Shown piece after piece: positions 35,101 to 47,599 of a DNA stretch of 64,000 nt; the first letter of the stretch is position 1, and the number at the start of each line of letters is the position of its first letter. This stretch comes from Castor canadensis (lineage: Eukaryota; Chordata; Mammalia; Rodentia; Castoridae). The translations under genes and the position numbers were made by a program. The stretch covers positions 49,977,638 through 50,041,637 of the forward strand of contig NC_133398.1 in NCBI RefSeq assembly GCF_047511655.1, given 5' to 3'. The notes beneath the pieces were generated by a model. It was not told where the DNA came from, searched no databases, and saw only the letters and a program-made list of their open reading frames with translations.

Positions 35101-37613
35101 AGGTTAGCCAGGCTCAGACGACCAATAATCCTATGTTCTCCCTCATATGTGGACTGTAAATCAAGGGCAAATACAGCAAGGTGATTGGACTTTTGTCACA
35201 TGATAAGGCAAGAGCACACAAGGGAGGTATGAGGATAGGTAAGACATCCAAAACACATGATAGTATTTGATGTCCTCAGTGCAAAGGAACTAATGCAGAA
35301 ACTTTAAAGCAACAGAGGCCAATAGGAGAAGGGGACCAGGAACTAGAGAAAAGGTCAGTTTGAGAAGAATCAACTTAGAATGTAACACATATGTATATAG
35401 AAGCAATGTGAGGAACCTCCCTGTATAGCTATCCTTATCTCAACTAGCAAAAGCCCTTTGTCCTTCTTATTGTTTATACTCTGTCTTCAACAAAAGTTCA
35501 CCCTCCAATTGGAATATTGGTGTTTAATTCCTATTAATATCCAAGTCACAACTCTCAGTCATTGGGTTTTCTAATTTTATTCTTACTCCCTTATTGCTGT
35601 TTCTGTATTTAATCACTTGAGACATTAATCTTGTTGGCTTATTGTCTTTTTCCTTAAGTACTGGGCAGTGCTTTGATCCTGCTAGCCAAAAATAGGTGAC
35701 TAGTTCTCTTCATAGCCCATTTAAGATTATTTACTAGTCTTTACATCCTGCTTAAATTAGTCTTTTGCTGGACACAAAAACCCTAAAATATTTTTCTGAT
35801 AACACTAAAGGAACTAAGTTTTAACTAAGTAAAATTCTTTTAAATGATTCTAATACTGCTAGTGCCTTATACATGTAAATGTTTATACATGTAAACAGCT
35901 ATAGTTCTTTTATCTAAGTTACATTCTATCTAATTAGGTCTTTGACATTTCTGCCCTTCATGACAAATGCTAAAAGGTTTGCCATTTAGGCCTAACATCT
36001 GTCTGTCAGATAAACATTGGTTTGTCTGACATCTGTTCACTGGATAAACATTGGTTTTTCTGGCATTGGCTAGATGATATGTAATTAAGCATCAAAGAAG
36101 GGACTATTTGAAATTATTGACACTGCCTTCCATTAACCATTGGAAAATTTAGGGTTTTTAATCGTCAGTATTGTATTGACAATACTGACAACCCCTAACT
36201 TGTTACTTAACTAAAATTCAAGATTAAAAATGTGATGCTTCTTTATATGTTATATAAAGAAGTATACAAGCCTTCTAAAATAGTTATAAAAAGATATCAC
36301 CAAGTTGGTGTCTTAGCTTCTTTTACAAGTTTGTACATATGTTCCCAATTGTAGTAAGAGAGGTTAGTAGTACTATACCATTACATTAATTGCTAAACTA
36401 TTAACCATGGTTACTTTAAGTTTAGTCATTACAGTTCTAATCCTATTGGGACATTTACAGACTACCAATGGAAAATTACTCTGACAAGTTCTTAGCTATC
36501 AACCATGTCAGACATTTTTAAGTATTGGGGTCATTTTGTGTTTTCCTTGCAAAGCTTTATAACTGTTGTCTGCCTACACTTTACAGCAATTTAAAGGTGT
36601 CAGTACATCCCCTGTGGGGCAGATAATTAGAATTAATTAAGCCCAGCCTAAGAGCCATTTTTAAATAATCTCTTTGTTGCTTAATTTGCCCAAAAAGATT
36701 GCATTGGCACTGACTTCTGATCTGTTCAACTCCCCCTCCTCCGTGGGACAAAATATGACTTTCTGGACTTTCCAGGGGTAGTCACTCCTGCATCTAGGGA
36801 CAGAACTGCCAAATGGGCCAAATCTTCAGAGACAACTCTTCAGAGAAACAGTTTAACAGCACATGACCCCTGAGTGGTCAGCATCCCCCAACTTTTCAGA
36901 GAAACAAGTGGCATTCATCTGTCTGAGACAGTTCAAAAGGACTGCACAAATGCAGGGACTTCTCCAGATGCAGATGGAGTCAATTATGCCAGACCTCTAA
37001 AAGTAACCAAAGCTGAGAGATTTTAAAAGGGTGCTGTTACACATGTGCTCTAATATATAAGCCTTCTAAGCTTTTGGCAAAAGGCAAAGTCATGTCTTTA
37101 GCCAAAGCCTTCTGTTTAAGCAAAGGCAATATAACTTTCAATGATATCCAACTTCTGCCTAGGACACTGTGTGTCTCCTTTCTGTACGGAACTGACTCAT
37201 GGATGTTTACTCTAATTGGACTGACACCTGCCTCCCGGTACACCTGACCCATAATGTAGTCAGCCCTTAACTGCCTACTACATTGACAGTCCAAAATAGA
37301 GGGACATCTAAGAGTTAAAAATAGCTACAGATATAAACACCTGTAGACAAAGTAACCACAAGACTCTCTGTCACTTTTCAATATGAGAGGTTAGATTCCT
37401 TATCCTTCCTGTTGCACCTGGCAAGGCCCCTTCTGATGCTCCTATCATTGTTGATGTTCAGGTCATGTCTTCTAAATCAGATTTATCTTTTCCAGAATGA
37501 AAACCTTTAGGACCCACATCATGAGGCAACAAGGCTATTGGTCTCTACAAATTCATGAGATCTCCACGAGAAACCTTAATTGTAATGAACAATAATTCAG
37601 ACACTTTGTGTCC
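32170..37613 (+). mobile_element. Probable decayed internal region of the ERV-like element
   Basis: The stretch lies between the LTR/PBS and a purine-rich tract with an LTR-end copy. It has no reading frame longer than about 90 codons on the plus strand and no intact gag, pol or env domain that I can name. A retroviral origin is inferred from the two ends and not from protein similarity. Parts (32200-33350) could be unique DNA. An L1 fragment sits at 34787-35490. Confidence 0.35.
34787..35492 (+). mobile_element. L1 fragment (ORF2 end and part of 3'UTR)
   Basis: It starts inside the ORF2 Cys-region ('tctggaagaaaatttgaagg') and runs through the intact-looking reading frame 34917-35159 (KLWKQPRCPTTDEW to the ORF2 stop at 35157-35159). 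It stops at 'tcaacaaaag' before the G-rich end and A tail, so both termini are missing. No target-site duplication was found. Confidence 0.85.
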
Positions 37614-37707
37614 AAAGGAAAAATAGGAGAGATCATTTCCCCTAGGATTCTTCCTGGTGGGATACAGAGAATTTGTAAGTCTTCTCATCACAGACTGCAC
37701 CAGTGCT
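37614..37707 (+). mobile_element. Polypurine tract and 3' LTR remnant
   Basis: A purine run (37614-37632) is followed by 37645-37707, which repeats the R/U5 end of the upstream LTR ('attcttcctggtgggataca', 'catcacagactgcaccagtg'). Most of the 3' LTR (U3) is missing, so the pairing is incomplete. Confidence 0.45.
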
Positions 37708-38334
37708 ATTAACGTTATCACATGAAGAACATGAGGCAGAGAGCATTTTAAAAAGTCTTCTCAAACTTATAAAAATAGGGTATTTTGGAATCAGCCCTAA
37801 ATCCATCTTAATGACAAAGTCTGAAATCTTGCTATGTCATTTTTTTCCAGCATGTGCTGGCCTTAAAATAAGTGCTGAAGAGAGAGAGACATATGACTCA
37901 TGCACTCCCGTCCCTCCACAAACATCTTATCTATTGACAGGAGTCAGAAAGAGAAGTCAGATATAGTGTCTGACAGTGTGGTAAGGATGAGGCTAGAGAT
38001 TGCAGAAGTACAAACCAGGTAGCTTTTCAAATAGATCTAGAAAAAGCCATATGCATACCTGAATGAAGTCATAAGGAATGGGCTAAGAAATTAGGAAGGT
38101 GAGAGAAAGGTGTGGATTGTGTGTGTGTGAGGGGGGGGCAGGAAGAGGATTGAAGTGCTGATGACTCTCATTAGATAATTAACCATATAGTCCATTAAGA
38201 TTAGTAATAGAAATGATTATATTGATTATTAGGAATTTGTTGGTGCTCTTTATTCTTAGGATTAACAAACATTTGCTGTTTTGAGCCAAAACAAAAAAGG
38301 ATGAAGAAAATGCCAAAGCCAATGAGATGAAATC
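37708..38334. other. Intergenic, no feature recognised
   Basis: This is unique-looking sequence between the ERV remnant and the full-length L1. A short G run and GT repeat lie at 38119-38140. Confidence 0.5.
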
Positions 38335-39398
38335 AAAATGCCTTTAGAAAGGATCCAAGATGGTGAAGGAGACAGAGCTGTAGACCTCGTGAGCTGACCC
38401 AGGGATCCTGTGGAGAACCTGGAGACACACCTGACTGAGGTAAAGCTCCAGGGACAGCCAAAAACACGGCCCTCTAAAGACTTAGATCGTGGAAGGCTTC
38501 ACCACACCACGATCTAATATAAGAACAGCCAGCCTGCCAAATCCCTGCCCCATAGGTCTGTAGAGCCGCTGCTCCATTCTGCCGGGCTCTCCGCCCCTCA
38601 GGCTGTGCCAGGCCACAGCTCTGTGCCAGACCCACACACAGCGGGATACCTGTCCCTCAGCCATGCCAGCCTCCAGCCCCCAGATTTACACCAAACCAGA
38701 ATACCCGCCCCTAGGCTGTGCCACCGGACCACGATCACTGGGATCACTGCCACCATTCTGCGCTGGACCCCAGCCTGGAACCAGTCCCATAGCTCGCCGG
38801 CATACCTGCCCTCCCCCAAGCCCACAGCCCTTCGGGCCCTGCTGAGCTCCACTCATGCGTAGGATGAACAGAACCCACCCCACCCATCAGGCCCTGCCTG
38901 GCTCCAGCTCCATGTGGAACAACTGGGGACCCGCCCTGCTGGGACAAGCGCCATCCTGGTGTGAGACAGCCACACCCACCAGCCTACCAGGAACCCCAAC
39001 CCTGTGTGGAGCCCACCCCAGCTCTAAAGGCTTCCCAGATAACCACTCCACCAGGCTCCCACTCGGCCACCACTAGAGGACTCCAAACCTGCCTAAGAGA
39101 CACTCAGAGACTGGGCTGGACACTAGAGAACTAAAAACAACTAAGCCTGCAAACCTACTGTTCCAGAACTGGTGATTTTTTTTTTCTCCCTTCTTTAAGG
39201 GTTTGCCAGCCTGGTTTGCTGTTTGATCACCCACCATCTCTCCCATTTATTTTTTCTGTATTTCTTTCCTTTTTTTCTTTTTTCTCTCTTCCTTTTATCT
39301 TCCCTTCTCTTTCTCTTTTTTATCCTTCTCTAACAATTTTGTTATTATTAATATTGTAACCCAGCTAATACCAAATTACACATAGTCCAGGGACAAAA

Positions 39399-40503
39399 AT
39401 GGTACCTAGTGGATATATGGGAAGAAGAAAAAGGGATGGAAACCATTCTTCCCCCAAAATTAAAGTAGTACAGGATTTAGAGCAAAATGAAGAAAATGGA
39501 TACCCAGACCCAGACTCCAACAAAACAAAGATAAACTATACCAAGGAACCCAATGAAGAACACAAGAACACCCTGAAAGAAGAAATTCTACAAGTAATTA
39601 ATGAGAATTTGATAAAGATACTACTAGATATGGTCAACCAAAACGTACAGGAGGCACTCAAGAAATTCCAAGACAACAAAACTCAAGAATATCACAAAAC
39701 ACAGAAACAAATAAATGAAATAATAGAAGCCCTAAACAAACACCAAATTGAGACAAAGATCACCATAAGCAGAGAGATAAATGAATTAAGGGCAAAAATT
39801 GACAATATTAAAGAAGAAGTAACCCATGGTATGGAAAAAGAATGAAACAAAAATACAAAACAAAATCAAAGGCCATTCAAGCAATAGAACAAACAGAAGA
39901 CAGAATCTCAGAACTTGAAGATGAAATGGCAATTGAAGGAAAAACTGAAGAACTATTAATTAAACTACTCAAGACCTGTGAAAAGAAAATGCAGGAACTC
40001 ACTGACTCCATCAAAAGACCAAACCTGAGAATCATGGGCATTGAAGAAGGAGAAGAGGTGCAAGCAAAAGGAATGTGTAATATATTCAACAACATAATAA
40101 CAGAAAATTTCCCAAATCTAGGGAAAACTATACCCATTCAGGTACAGGAATCCTCCAGAATACCAAATAGACCTGACCAAAATAGAGCTACCCCACAACA
40201 TATCATCATTAAAACAACAAATACAGAGACTAAAGAAAGATATTGAAGGCTGTAAGAGTGAAAAATAACATACAAAGGTAAACCCATCAAAATCACAGCA
40301 GACTTCTCAACAGAAATATTAAAAGCAAGAAGAGCATGGGGTGAGATCTTCCAAGCACTGAATGAAAATAACTTCAGTCCTAGGATACTTTACCCAGCAA
40401 AACTGTCATTCAAAAATAGATGGAACAGTAAAAGTCTTCCATGATAAGCAGAAATTAAAACAATATATGACCACCAAGCCACAACTACAAAAGATTCTCT
40501 AAG
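39399..40503 (+). pseudogene. L1 ORF1 (RNA-binding protein), frameshifted
   Basis: ORF1p binds L1 RNA as a trimer. The N-terminal part is open from 39399 (or Met at 39417, MGRRKRDGNH) to 39845 and forms a Glu/Lys-rich coiled coil. The frame then shifts, and 39842-40246 carries the rest of the coiled coil and the RRM region (RPNLRIMGIEEGEE, then the ENFPNLGK motif). The C-terminal domain continues in other frames with stops (40340-40503, ALNENNFSPRILYPAKLSF). The ORF1 stop and the inter-ORF spacer are missing because of a deletion at about 40525. Confidence 0.88.
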
Positions 40504-40521
40504 GAATTCTGCACACAGATA

Positions 40522-43500
40522 ATGAAAGCAAAAAAAACCATAAAAGGGGAAATACACCAAAAGGAAATAACAGTTATCAATCTATATGCACCCAATGTCA
40601 ATGCACCCAATTTCATCAAACATACTCTGAAGGACCTAAAAACATATATAAACTACCACACAGTGATAGCGGGAGACCTTAATACTCCCCTATCACCAGT
40701 ATATAAGTCATCCAAACAAAAAAATCAATAAAGAAATTCTAGAACTAAACCACACTATAGATCAAATGGACCTAACTGATGTCTATAGAACATTTCATCC
40801 AACTTCTGCACAATACACATTCTTCTCAGCAGCCCATGGAACCTTCTCAAAAATTGATCATATTTTAGGGCACAAAGCAAGCCTTCGCAAATATAAGAAA
40901 ATAGAAATAATCCCATGCATTCTATCTGATCACAACACATTAAAACTAGAAATCAACAACAAAAACAGCAGTAAAAAACATGTAAAGAATTGGAAGCTGA
41001 ACAACACATTGCTCAATGATGAATGGGTCATTGATTAAATAAAAGAGGAAATTGAAAGTTTCCTGGAAGCTAATGAAAATGAAAACACGACCTACCAGAA
41101 CCTATGGGACACAGCAAAGGCAGTCCTGAGAGGAAAGTTTATAGCCATGAGTGCATATATTAAAAGGACAGAAAGATCTCAAATCAATGACCTAATACTA
41201 CAGCTCAAACTCCTAGAAAAACAAGAAGAAACAAATCCCAAAACAATTAGAAGGAAAGAAATAATTAAAATAAGAGCTGAAATCAATGAAATAGATATCA
41301 AAAAAACCATTAAAAGAATCAATAAAACAAAAAGCTGGTTCTTTGAAAAAATAAATAAGATTGACAGACCCCTGGCAAATCTGACTAAAATGAGGAGAGA
41401 AAAAAACCCAAATCAGTAAAATCAGAAACGCAAAAAGGGGAGATAATAACAAACACCATGGAAATCCAGGAAATCATCACAGACTACTTTGAGAACCTAT
41501 ACTCTAATAAATTTGAAAATCTTGAGGAAATGGACAGATTTCTAGAAACTTACAACCACCCAAAACTGAACCAAGAAGATATTAATCACCTGAATAGATC
41601 TATAACACAAAAAGAAATTGAAGCAGCAATCAAGAGTCTCCCAAAAAAAAGAAAAGTCCAGGACCTGATGGATTCATTGCTGAATTCTATCAGATGTTTA
41701 AAGAAGAACTAATATCACTCTCCTTAAACTGTTCCACGAAATAGAAAGGGAAGGAACACTGCCTAACTCATTCTATGAAGCCAATCTTACTCTCATCTCA
41801 AAACCAGAAAAAGACACCTCCAAAAAGGAGAATTATAGGCTGAGTTCCTCAATGAATATCGATGCAAAAATCCTTAATAAAATAATGGCAAACAGAATCT
41901 AACAACACATCAGAAAGATCATACACCAGGACCAAGTCGGCTTCATCCCAGGGATTCAGGGATGGTTCAACATATGCAAATCTATAAATGTAATACAGCA
42001 CATCAATAGAAGCAAAGACAAAAACCACTTGATTATCTCAATAGACACAGAAAAAGCCTTCAACAAGATCCAAAACCACTTCATGATAAAAGCTCTAAGA
42101 AAACTAGAAATAGAAGGAGTATACCTCAACATTGTAAAGGCTATTTGTGACAAACCTACAGCCAACATCATACTTAATGGTGAAAAACTGAAACCATTCC
42201 CCTTAAACCCAAGAACAAGACAAGGATGCCCACTATCCCCACTCCTATTCAACATAGTACTGGAATTCCTAGCCAGAGCAATTAGGCAAGAAGAAGGAAT
42301 AAAAGGAATACAAATAGGTAAAGAAACTGTCAAAATATCCCTATTTGCAGACGACATGATCCTATACTTTAAAAACCCAAAAAACTCCACCCAAAAACTC
42401 TTAGACACCATAAACAGCTACAGTAAGGTGGCAGAATACAAAATCAACCTACAAAAATTATTAGCTTTTCTATACACCAACAATGAACAAACTGAGAAGG
42501 AATATATGGAAACAATTCCATTCACAATAGCCCCCCCCCCCAAATCAAATACCTAGGAGTAAATTTAACAAAGATGTGAATGAACTCTACAAGGAGAATT
42601 ACAAACTCCTGAAGAAAGAGATCGAGGAAGATTACAGAAGATGGAAAGATCTCTCATGCTCATCTATCGGTCGAATCAACATAGTAAAAATGGCTATACT
42701 ACCAAAAGCAATCTACATGTTTAATGCAATTCTTATCAAAATCCCAATGACTTTCACCACAGAGATAGAAAAATCTACTCTAAAGTTCATTTGGAAACAT
42801 AAGAGACCACAGATAGCCAAGGCAATACTCAGCAAAAAAACAATGCTGGAGGTATCACAATTCCCGACTTCAAACTACATTACAAAGCAGTAGCAATAAA
42901 AACAGCATGGTATTGGCACAAAAACAGACATGAAGACCAGTGGAACAGAATAGATGATCCAGATATGAATCACACAACTATACCCACCTCATTTTTGACA
43001 AAGGTGCCAAAAACATACAATGGAGAAAAGACAGCCATCTGGGAAATGTTACTGGGAAAAGTGGTTATCCATCTGCAAGAAACTGAAACTAGATCCATGT
43101 CTATCACCCAGTACTAGTATCAACTCAAAATGGATCAAGGACCTAAATATCAGACCTGAAACTCTGAAGTTACTAAAGGAGGGAGCAGGGAGCATTCTGG
43201 AACTAATAGGTATAGGCAAGGACTTCCTCAATAGAACCCCAGCAGCCCAGCAACTAAGAGAAAGGATGGACAAATGGGACTTCATAAAATTAAAAAGCTT
43301 CTGCACAACAAAAGTAATGGTCTCTAAACTGAAGAGACCACCCACAGAGTGGGAGAAAATATTTGCCAGCTATACATCAGACAAGGGACTGATAACCAGA
43401 ATATACAGGGAACTTAAGAAACTAAACTCTCCTAAAATCAATGAACCAATTAAGAAATGGGCAACTGAACTTAATAGAACTTTTTCAAAAGAAGAAATTC

Positions 43501-44071
43501 AAATGGCCAAATAACACATGAAAAAATGCTCACCATCTCTAGCCATAAAGGAAATGCAAATCAAAACCACATTAAGATTCCACCTCACCCCTGTTAGGAT
43601 AGCCATCATCAAAAACACCACCAGCAATATGTGTTGGCGAGGATGTAGGGAAAAAGGAACCCTAATCCACTGCTGGTGGGAATGCAAGCTGGTACAACCA
43701 CTCTGGAAAAAAATTTGGATACTCCTTAAAAATCTAAACATAGACCTGCCATATAATTCAGCAATCCCACTCCTGGGGATATACCCAAAGAAATACAACA
43801 CAGATTACTCCAGAGGCACTGCACACCCATGTTTATTGCGGTGCTACTCACAATAGACAAGTTATGGAAACAACCAAGATGCCCCACTATTGATGAATGG
43901 GTCAAGAAAATGTGGTAATTGTACACAGTGGAATTTTACTCAGCTATGAAGAAGAATGAAATCTTATAATTTGCAGGTAAATGGATGGAACTAGAGAACG
44001 TCATTATGAGTGAGATCAGCCAAACTCAGAAGACCAAAAATCGTATGTTCTCCCTCATATGCGGACTTTAG
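40522..44071 (+). pseudogene. L1 ORF2 (endonuclease/reverse transcriptase), broken
   Basis: The first ~95 codons are deleted, so the endonuclease lacks its N-terminal catalytic residues but keeps the GDLNTPLSP segment (about 40669-40695). Reverse transcriptase sequence spans about 41450-42560, with the FADD catalytic motif at 42344-42355. Frames change near 41420, 41712, 41900, 42530 (a C run of 12) and 42893. The Cys-rich end ([18 protein letters not shown]) is at about 43630-43687, after stops at 43512-43520. The natural stop TAG is at 44069-44071. It cannot make an active enzyme. Confidence 0.9.
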
Positions 44072-44540
44072 ATCTAGGGCAAATGCAGCAATGTTGTTGG
44101 ACTTGGGTCACATGATAAGGGGAGAGCACATTTGGGTGATAATAGAAATAGGCAGAAAACCCAAAACATGAAAGTGTTTGATGTCCCCACACCAGAGGAG
44201 CTAATACAGAAACCTTAAAGCAACAGAGGTTATCATGAGAAGGGGATCGTAACCAGGGTAAAGATCAGTTAGAGATGAATTAACATGGATCGTAACACGT
44301 GTACAGAAAGCAATGCTAGGAATATTTCTGGATAGCTATCCTCAACTCAACTAACAAAAATGCTTTATCTTCCTAATTAGGCTTGTCTCTTTTCTTCAAC
44401 AAAACTAGTGATAAAGGCAGAACAGGACCTGCTTGGAACTGAGGGAGGAAGGGGAAGAGAGTGGGGGAGGGGAGCAGGGGGTAGAAATTACCCAAACAAT
44501 GTATGCACATGTGAATAAAAGAATAATAATAATTTTAAAA

Positions 44541-44639
44541 AGACCCTATCTAGAAAAAACCCATCATAAAATAGGGCTGGTGGAGTGGCTCAAGGTGTAG
44601 GCCCTGAGTTCAAGCCCTAGTACGCCAATTAAAAAAAAA
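44541..44639 (+). repeat. 5'-truncated B1-ID SINE fused to the L1 tail
   Basis: The end of a B1 unit ('agaccctatctagaaaaaac') is followed by an ID unit with a shortened middle ('gctggtggagtggctcaagg', 'gccctgagttcaagccctag') and an A tail of 9. It lies between the L1 tail and the downstream copy of the target-site duplication. Confidence 0.8.
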
Positions 44640-44649
44640 TGCTTTTAGA

Positions 44650-45731
44650 GTTCTAGCTAGTTAGAAGCATTAAAAGAAATTCAAAGAGTGGTGGTGGTGA
44701 TTTCTAATGTATCCAAATTGGGCGATAAAAGAGAGTAAGAAAGAATTAGGTAAAGTTAGGAAGTATAAATCATAAAATCACTCTGAAAGGTATAAACTTG
44801 AGGTTCTTGGTTGATGCAGCAACTCTAAAAAGACCTCAGAGTTTGTTGACCTGTGATGTTAACAGAGTCCCTCTGGAATCAAGTAGCTCTCATGCTTTAT
44901 ATTCTGGTTTCAAACCTCTGACCTATATAACCAGATTATGATCATGAACACTTGACCAGGAAGTTCTGTTTGCCAGATTATAGATGACTACCTGTACTAG
45001 ATAAATATGGAGTGACTGTCAGACTATTTTGACTGGTACTGTCCTGATTTATTTTTTAAATAGATCAATTAACACATTTTAAACCCAAATACCTTTTAAA
45101 CACTCCACATATGTAGAACTTTCACCTCCATTCGACCTGGAGCATTTTTAAAAAGCCAGCATAAAATTCATGTTGATTCATTAAGAACAGAAACTGGCAA
45201 ATTAGAGAATGTTAGGAACAGTCTGGCGATGAGGGAAATCTTAACAGATATGTCCTTCATAAAGGATGAATGAAAAGGGAAGACATATTGGGAAATGATT
45301 GGAGGAAGATAGGAAGTCAATGAGATGAGATTTTTTTCCCTTTTCTTTAATAATGGGGGAGCATGTAGGTTTAGAAAGAGAAAAAAATGGAAGACACTAA
45401 TAGGAAGTTATGGATAATGGGACAAGACCCCAAAGAATCCCAGAGGAATGGGACTAGAAGCACTGATGGAGATTATTATCTGTTGTCTGGATCTGGGCTT
45501 GGAAGAAAGTAGATAAGAACAGAACTTCTAGATAACTTAAAAGCAGGTGTTGTGAACCTAGTGGTGACCACTCCCAACAGCTCAATTTTCTCAAAAGGAG
45601 ATAGAGGTGCATAAGGAGATGGTAAATATTTGAAATGGTTGTGTGACATGTCAGGTTAGGAACAATGAACCTGAAGTGATATCAGTCTGCAAAGGTGTAT
45701 AGTCTTGATTCTTCTCATCCAAGATTGTTTT
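44650..45731. other. Intergenic, no feature recognised
   Basis: AT-rich unique-looking sequence. Confidence 0.5.
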
Positions 45732-45812
45732 GGGGGATAGGGGTATGGCTTAAGTGGTAGAGCACCTATCTAGCAAGTGCAAGGCCCTAAGTTCTAACTA
45801 TCAAAAAAGTCC
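45732..45812 (+). repeat. ID-type SINE
   Basis: 'gataggggtatggcttaagt', 'ggtagagcacctatctagca' and 'gcaaggccctaagttctaac' give a slightly degenerate unit with a short A-rich end. Confidence 0.85.
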
Positions 45813-46789
45813 AAAAGATTGTTTTTGGTTATTCAGGGTCTTTGTGGTTCCATAGAAATTTTGTTTTTTTTTTTTTTTTTGCTGTGTTTATGAAGAATGA
45901 CATTGAAATTTTTAGGTGAACTACACTGGATTTGAAGAGTGTCTTGGGTAGTATGGATAATTTACTAACTAATAATTAGTTATTCCAATCCAGGAATGCA
46001 GGAAATATTTCCATTTATTTGTGGCATCTTTAATTTCTTTCATCAGTGTTTGGTAGCTTTCAATGTACAGATCTTTTTCTTCCTAGGTTGAATTTACTCC
46101 AGGAATTTCCCCCCCTTTTTTTTTTACTATAGAATTTATAATCTATGTTTTCTGGGGTTTTCCATGTATTTTAATGTTAAAGTTAAAAATTACTTTGTCC
46201 ATGCAAGCAAGTAGTGTGAATAGTTTTCCCCACATGGAAACAATGCTTATAAAAAGATGACATACCATATTAAACATCTCTTTTTAATTGAAAAGCTAAA
46301 AACGATCTAGTTATATTTCTCTCCGCAAATCATAAACTGTATAGTTACTAAGTCTCTAGGCAACATTTTAAAAGTTGAGAAGATAAAAATAAAATCTACT
46401 TCCTTAGATGCAATTAAGGAAGCCCTGCTATAGGGGTTCCTTATCAATACCAATGATACTGCTTGCCTCTAGGAGGCTGGAAATTATCTTAATGATCCTA
46501 CCAGTTTCCACTTTGTGAATAACGATAGTATTTTGTTAAATTTAACTCAGAATGAGTTGTAAACAATTATAATACGTTAACTGTAAAAATCATTTATAAG
46601 TCCCACTTTGGAAATCTATCTAAAGTTAACTGAGCATAAACGAGGCAGAAATTGCTTTACAAAGAGAGAGAAAACTTTAAATGCTACTGTCTACAGAGAA
46701 TCCACAGTTTAGTTTTATTCAGAGTAAAGAAAGAAGAAACTTTCACTGCAGGTTTGGAATCTATACCTAAACTGTACATTCATTAAGGA
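45813..46789. other. Intergenic, possibly more SKP1 3'UTR
   Basis: The right part may be further SKP1 3'UTR, but I cannot confirm it. T runs at 45866-45881 and 46113-46125 are candidates for the pseudogene's A tail on the minus strand or for other insertions. No gene is seen. Confidence 0.35.
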
Positions 46790-47418
46790 CAATTTTATGG
46801 TAATACAATTGATTTATTGCTGCATTTGTCTACTATTTGTCTAAGATTAGCAATTATAAACAGCAGTACAAGTAGATTTTTGAATCCTTGTAGTGTTACA
46901 GTGTCAGACACAATGTTTCACTTTTCACATCACTGGTTTTCTTTGCTTTTCTGGGCTTCCTCCTCTTCAGTAAAGCTATTTTTGACATTGAGGGTCAAGA
47001 AGATTCTGGTGAATCTCCTCAGTTTTTCCTTTGATCATTGGCAACAGTCTTCTGGCATGTGACACCAGGCAAACCTTTGATGACTAAGTAGTTTGCAGCC
47101 AGAATGTGTTCAAAAAGTATTCCTTGGTCAACTTTCAGGAATTCTTGATCCCAAATAGGGATATTGTCTGCTTGCTTTTCTTTGTTCCTACCATCCTCAG
47201 AAGGTGGAGCATCCTTTTATACATCCTTGTGGTGGGTATACCACTGAATGACCTCTTTTAATATTACTGCATTAACTCTTGGCAGAGCAAGTGGGTCACT
47301 ATCTCCATTATTCATTCCCAAATCTTCCAAAAGGTCCCAGTCATCACAGATTGTTCCACAATTTCTACATCAATGTCAAATAGCTCTCTATTGGAACCCT
47401 TCAATTTTAACTAAAAGC
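46790..47418 (-). pseudogene. SKP1P: SKP1 processed pseudogene
   Basis: On the minus strand the sequence is an intronless copy of SKP1, the Skp1-Cul1-F-box adaptor. Recognisable blocks are LEDLGMNN (near 47330), [21 protein letters not shown] (near 47235-47290), [18 protein letters not shown] and [12 protein letters not shown] (47070-47170), and the C-terminus near ENQ-C-VK (about 46918-46940). The equivalent of the start codon is lost (TTA) near 47415. There are several in-frame stops and frameshifts. Left of the stop (46918) the similarity to the SKP1 3'UTR continues to at least 46800, so the copied mRNA lies leftward. The A tail and target-site repeats were not located. No function is expected. 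Confidence 0.88.
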
Positions 47419-47599
47419 CTGGTGAAGATAGTGGGTGGATATGAACCAGAGCAGGGCAGCAGGTGAATAATCAAATAGATATGGTAAGAGTAGGCATCCT
47501 TTGCCATGTTCCTGACCTTAAAGGAAGAGCTCTCAACTTTTCACCATAAAATGATGTTAACTCTGGACTTGTCAAATATGATCTTCATATAATATCATG

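Larger units (their letters stand above)
38349..44540 (+). mobile_element. Full-length but inactive L1
   Basis: The 5'UTR starts at 'ggatccaagatggtg' (YY1-like CAAGATGG, as in the L1 promoter) and runs to 39398 with CpG-containing GC-rich text. ORF1 and ORF2 follow, then a 3'UTR with a G-rich tract (44443-44483), and an A-rich tail near 44540. Total about 6.2 kb. Breaks are described under the two ORFs. A 14-bp near-repeat (AAAATGCCTTTAGA at 38335-38348; AAAATGCTTTTAGA at 44636-44649) flanks L1 plus the SINE fragment that follows it. Confidence 0.92.

Noticed and set aside
38482..39076. Cluster of overlapping frames on both strands
   Set aside because: They lie in the GC-rich 5'UTR of the L1, with no conserved protein.
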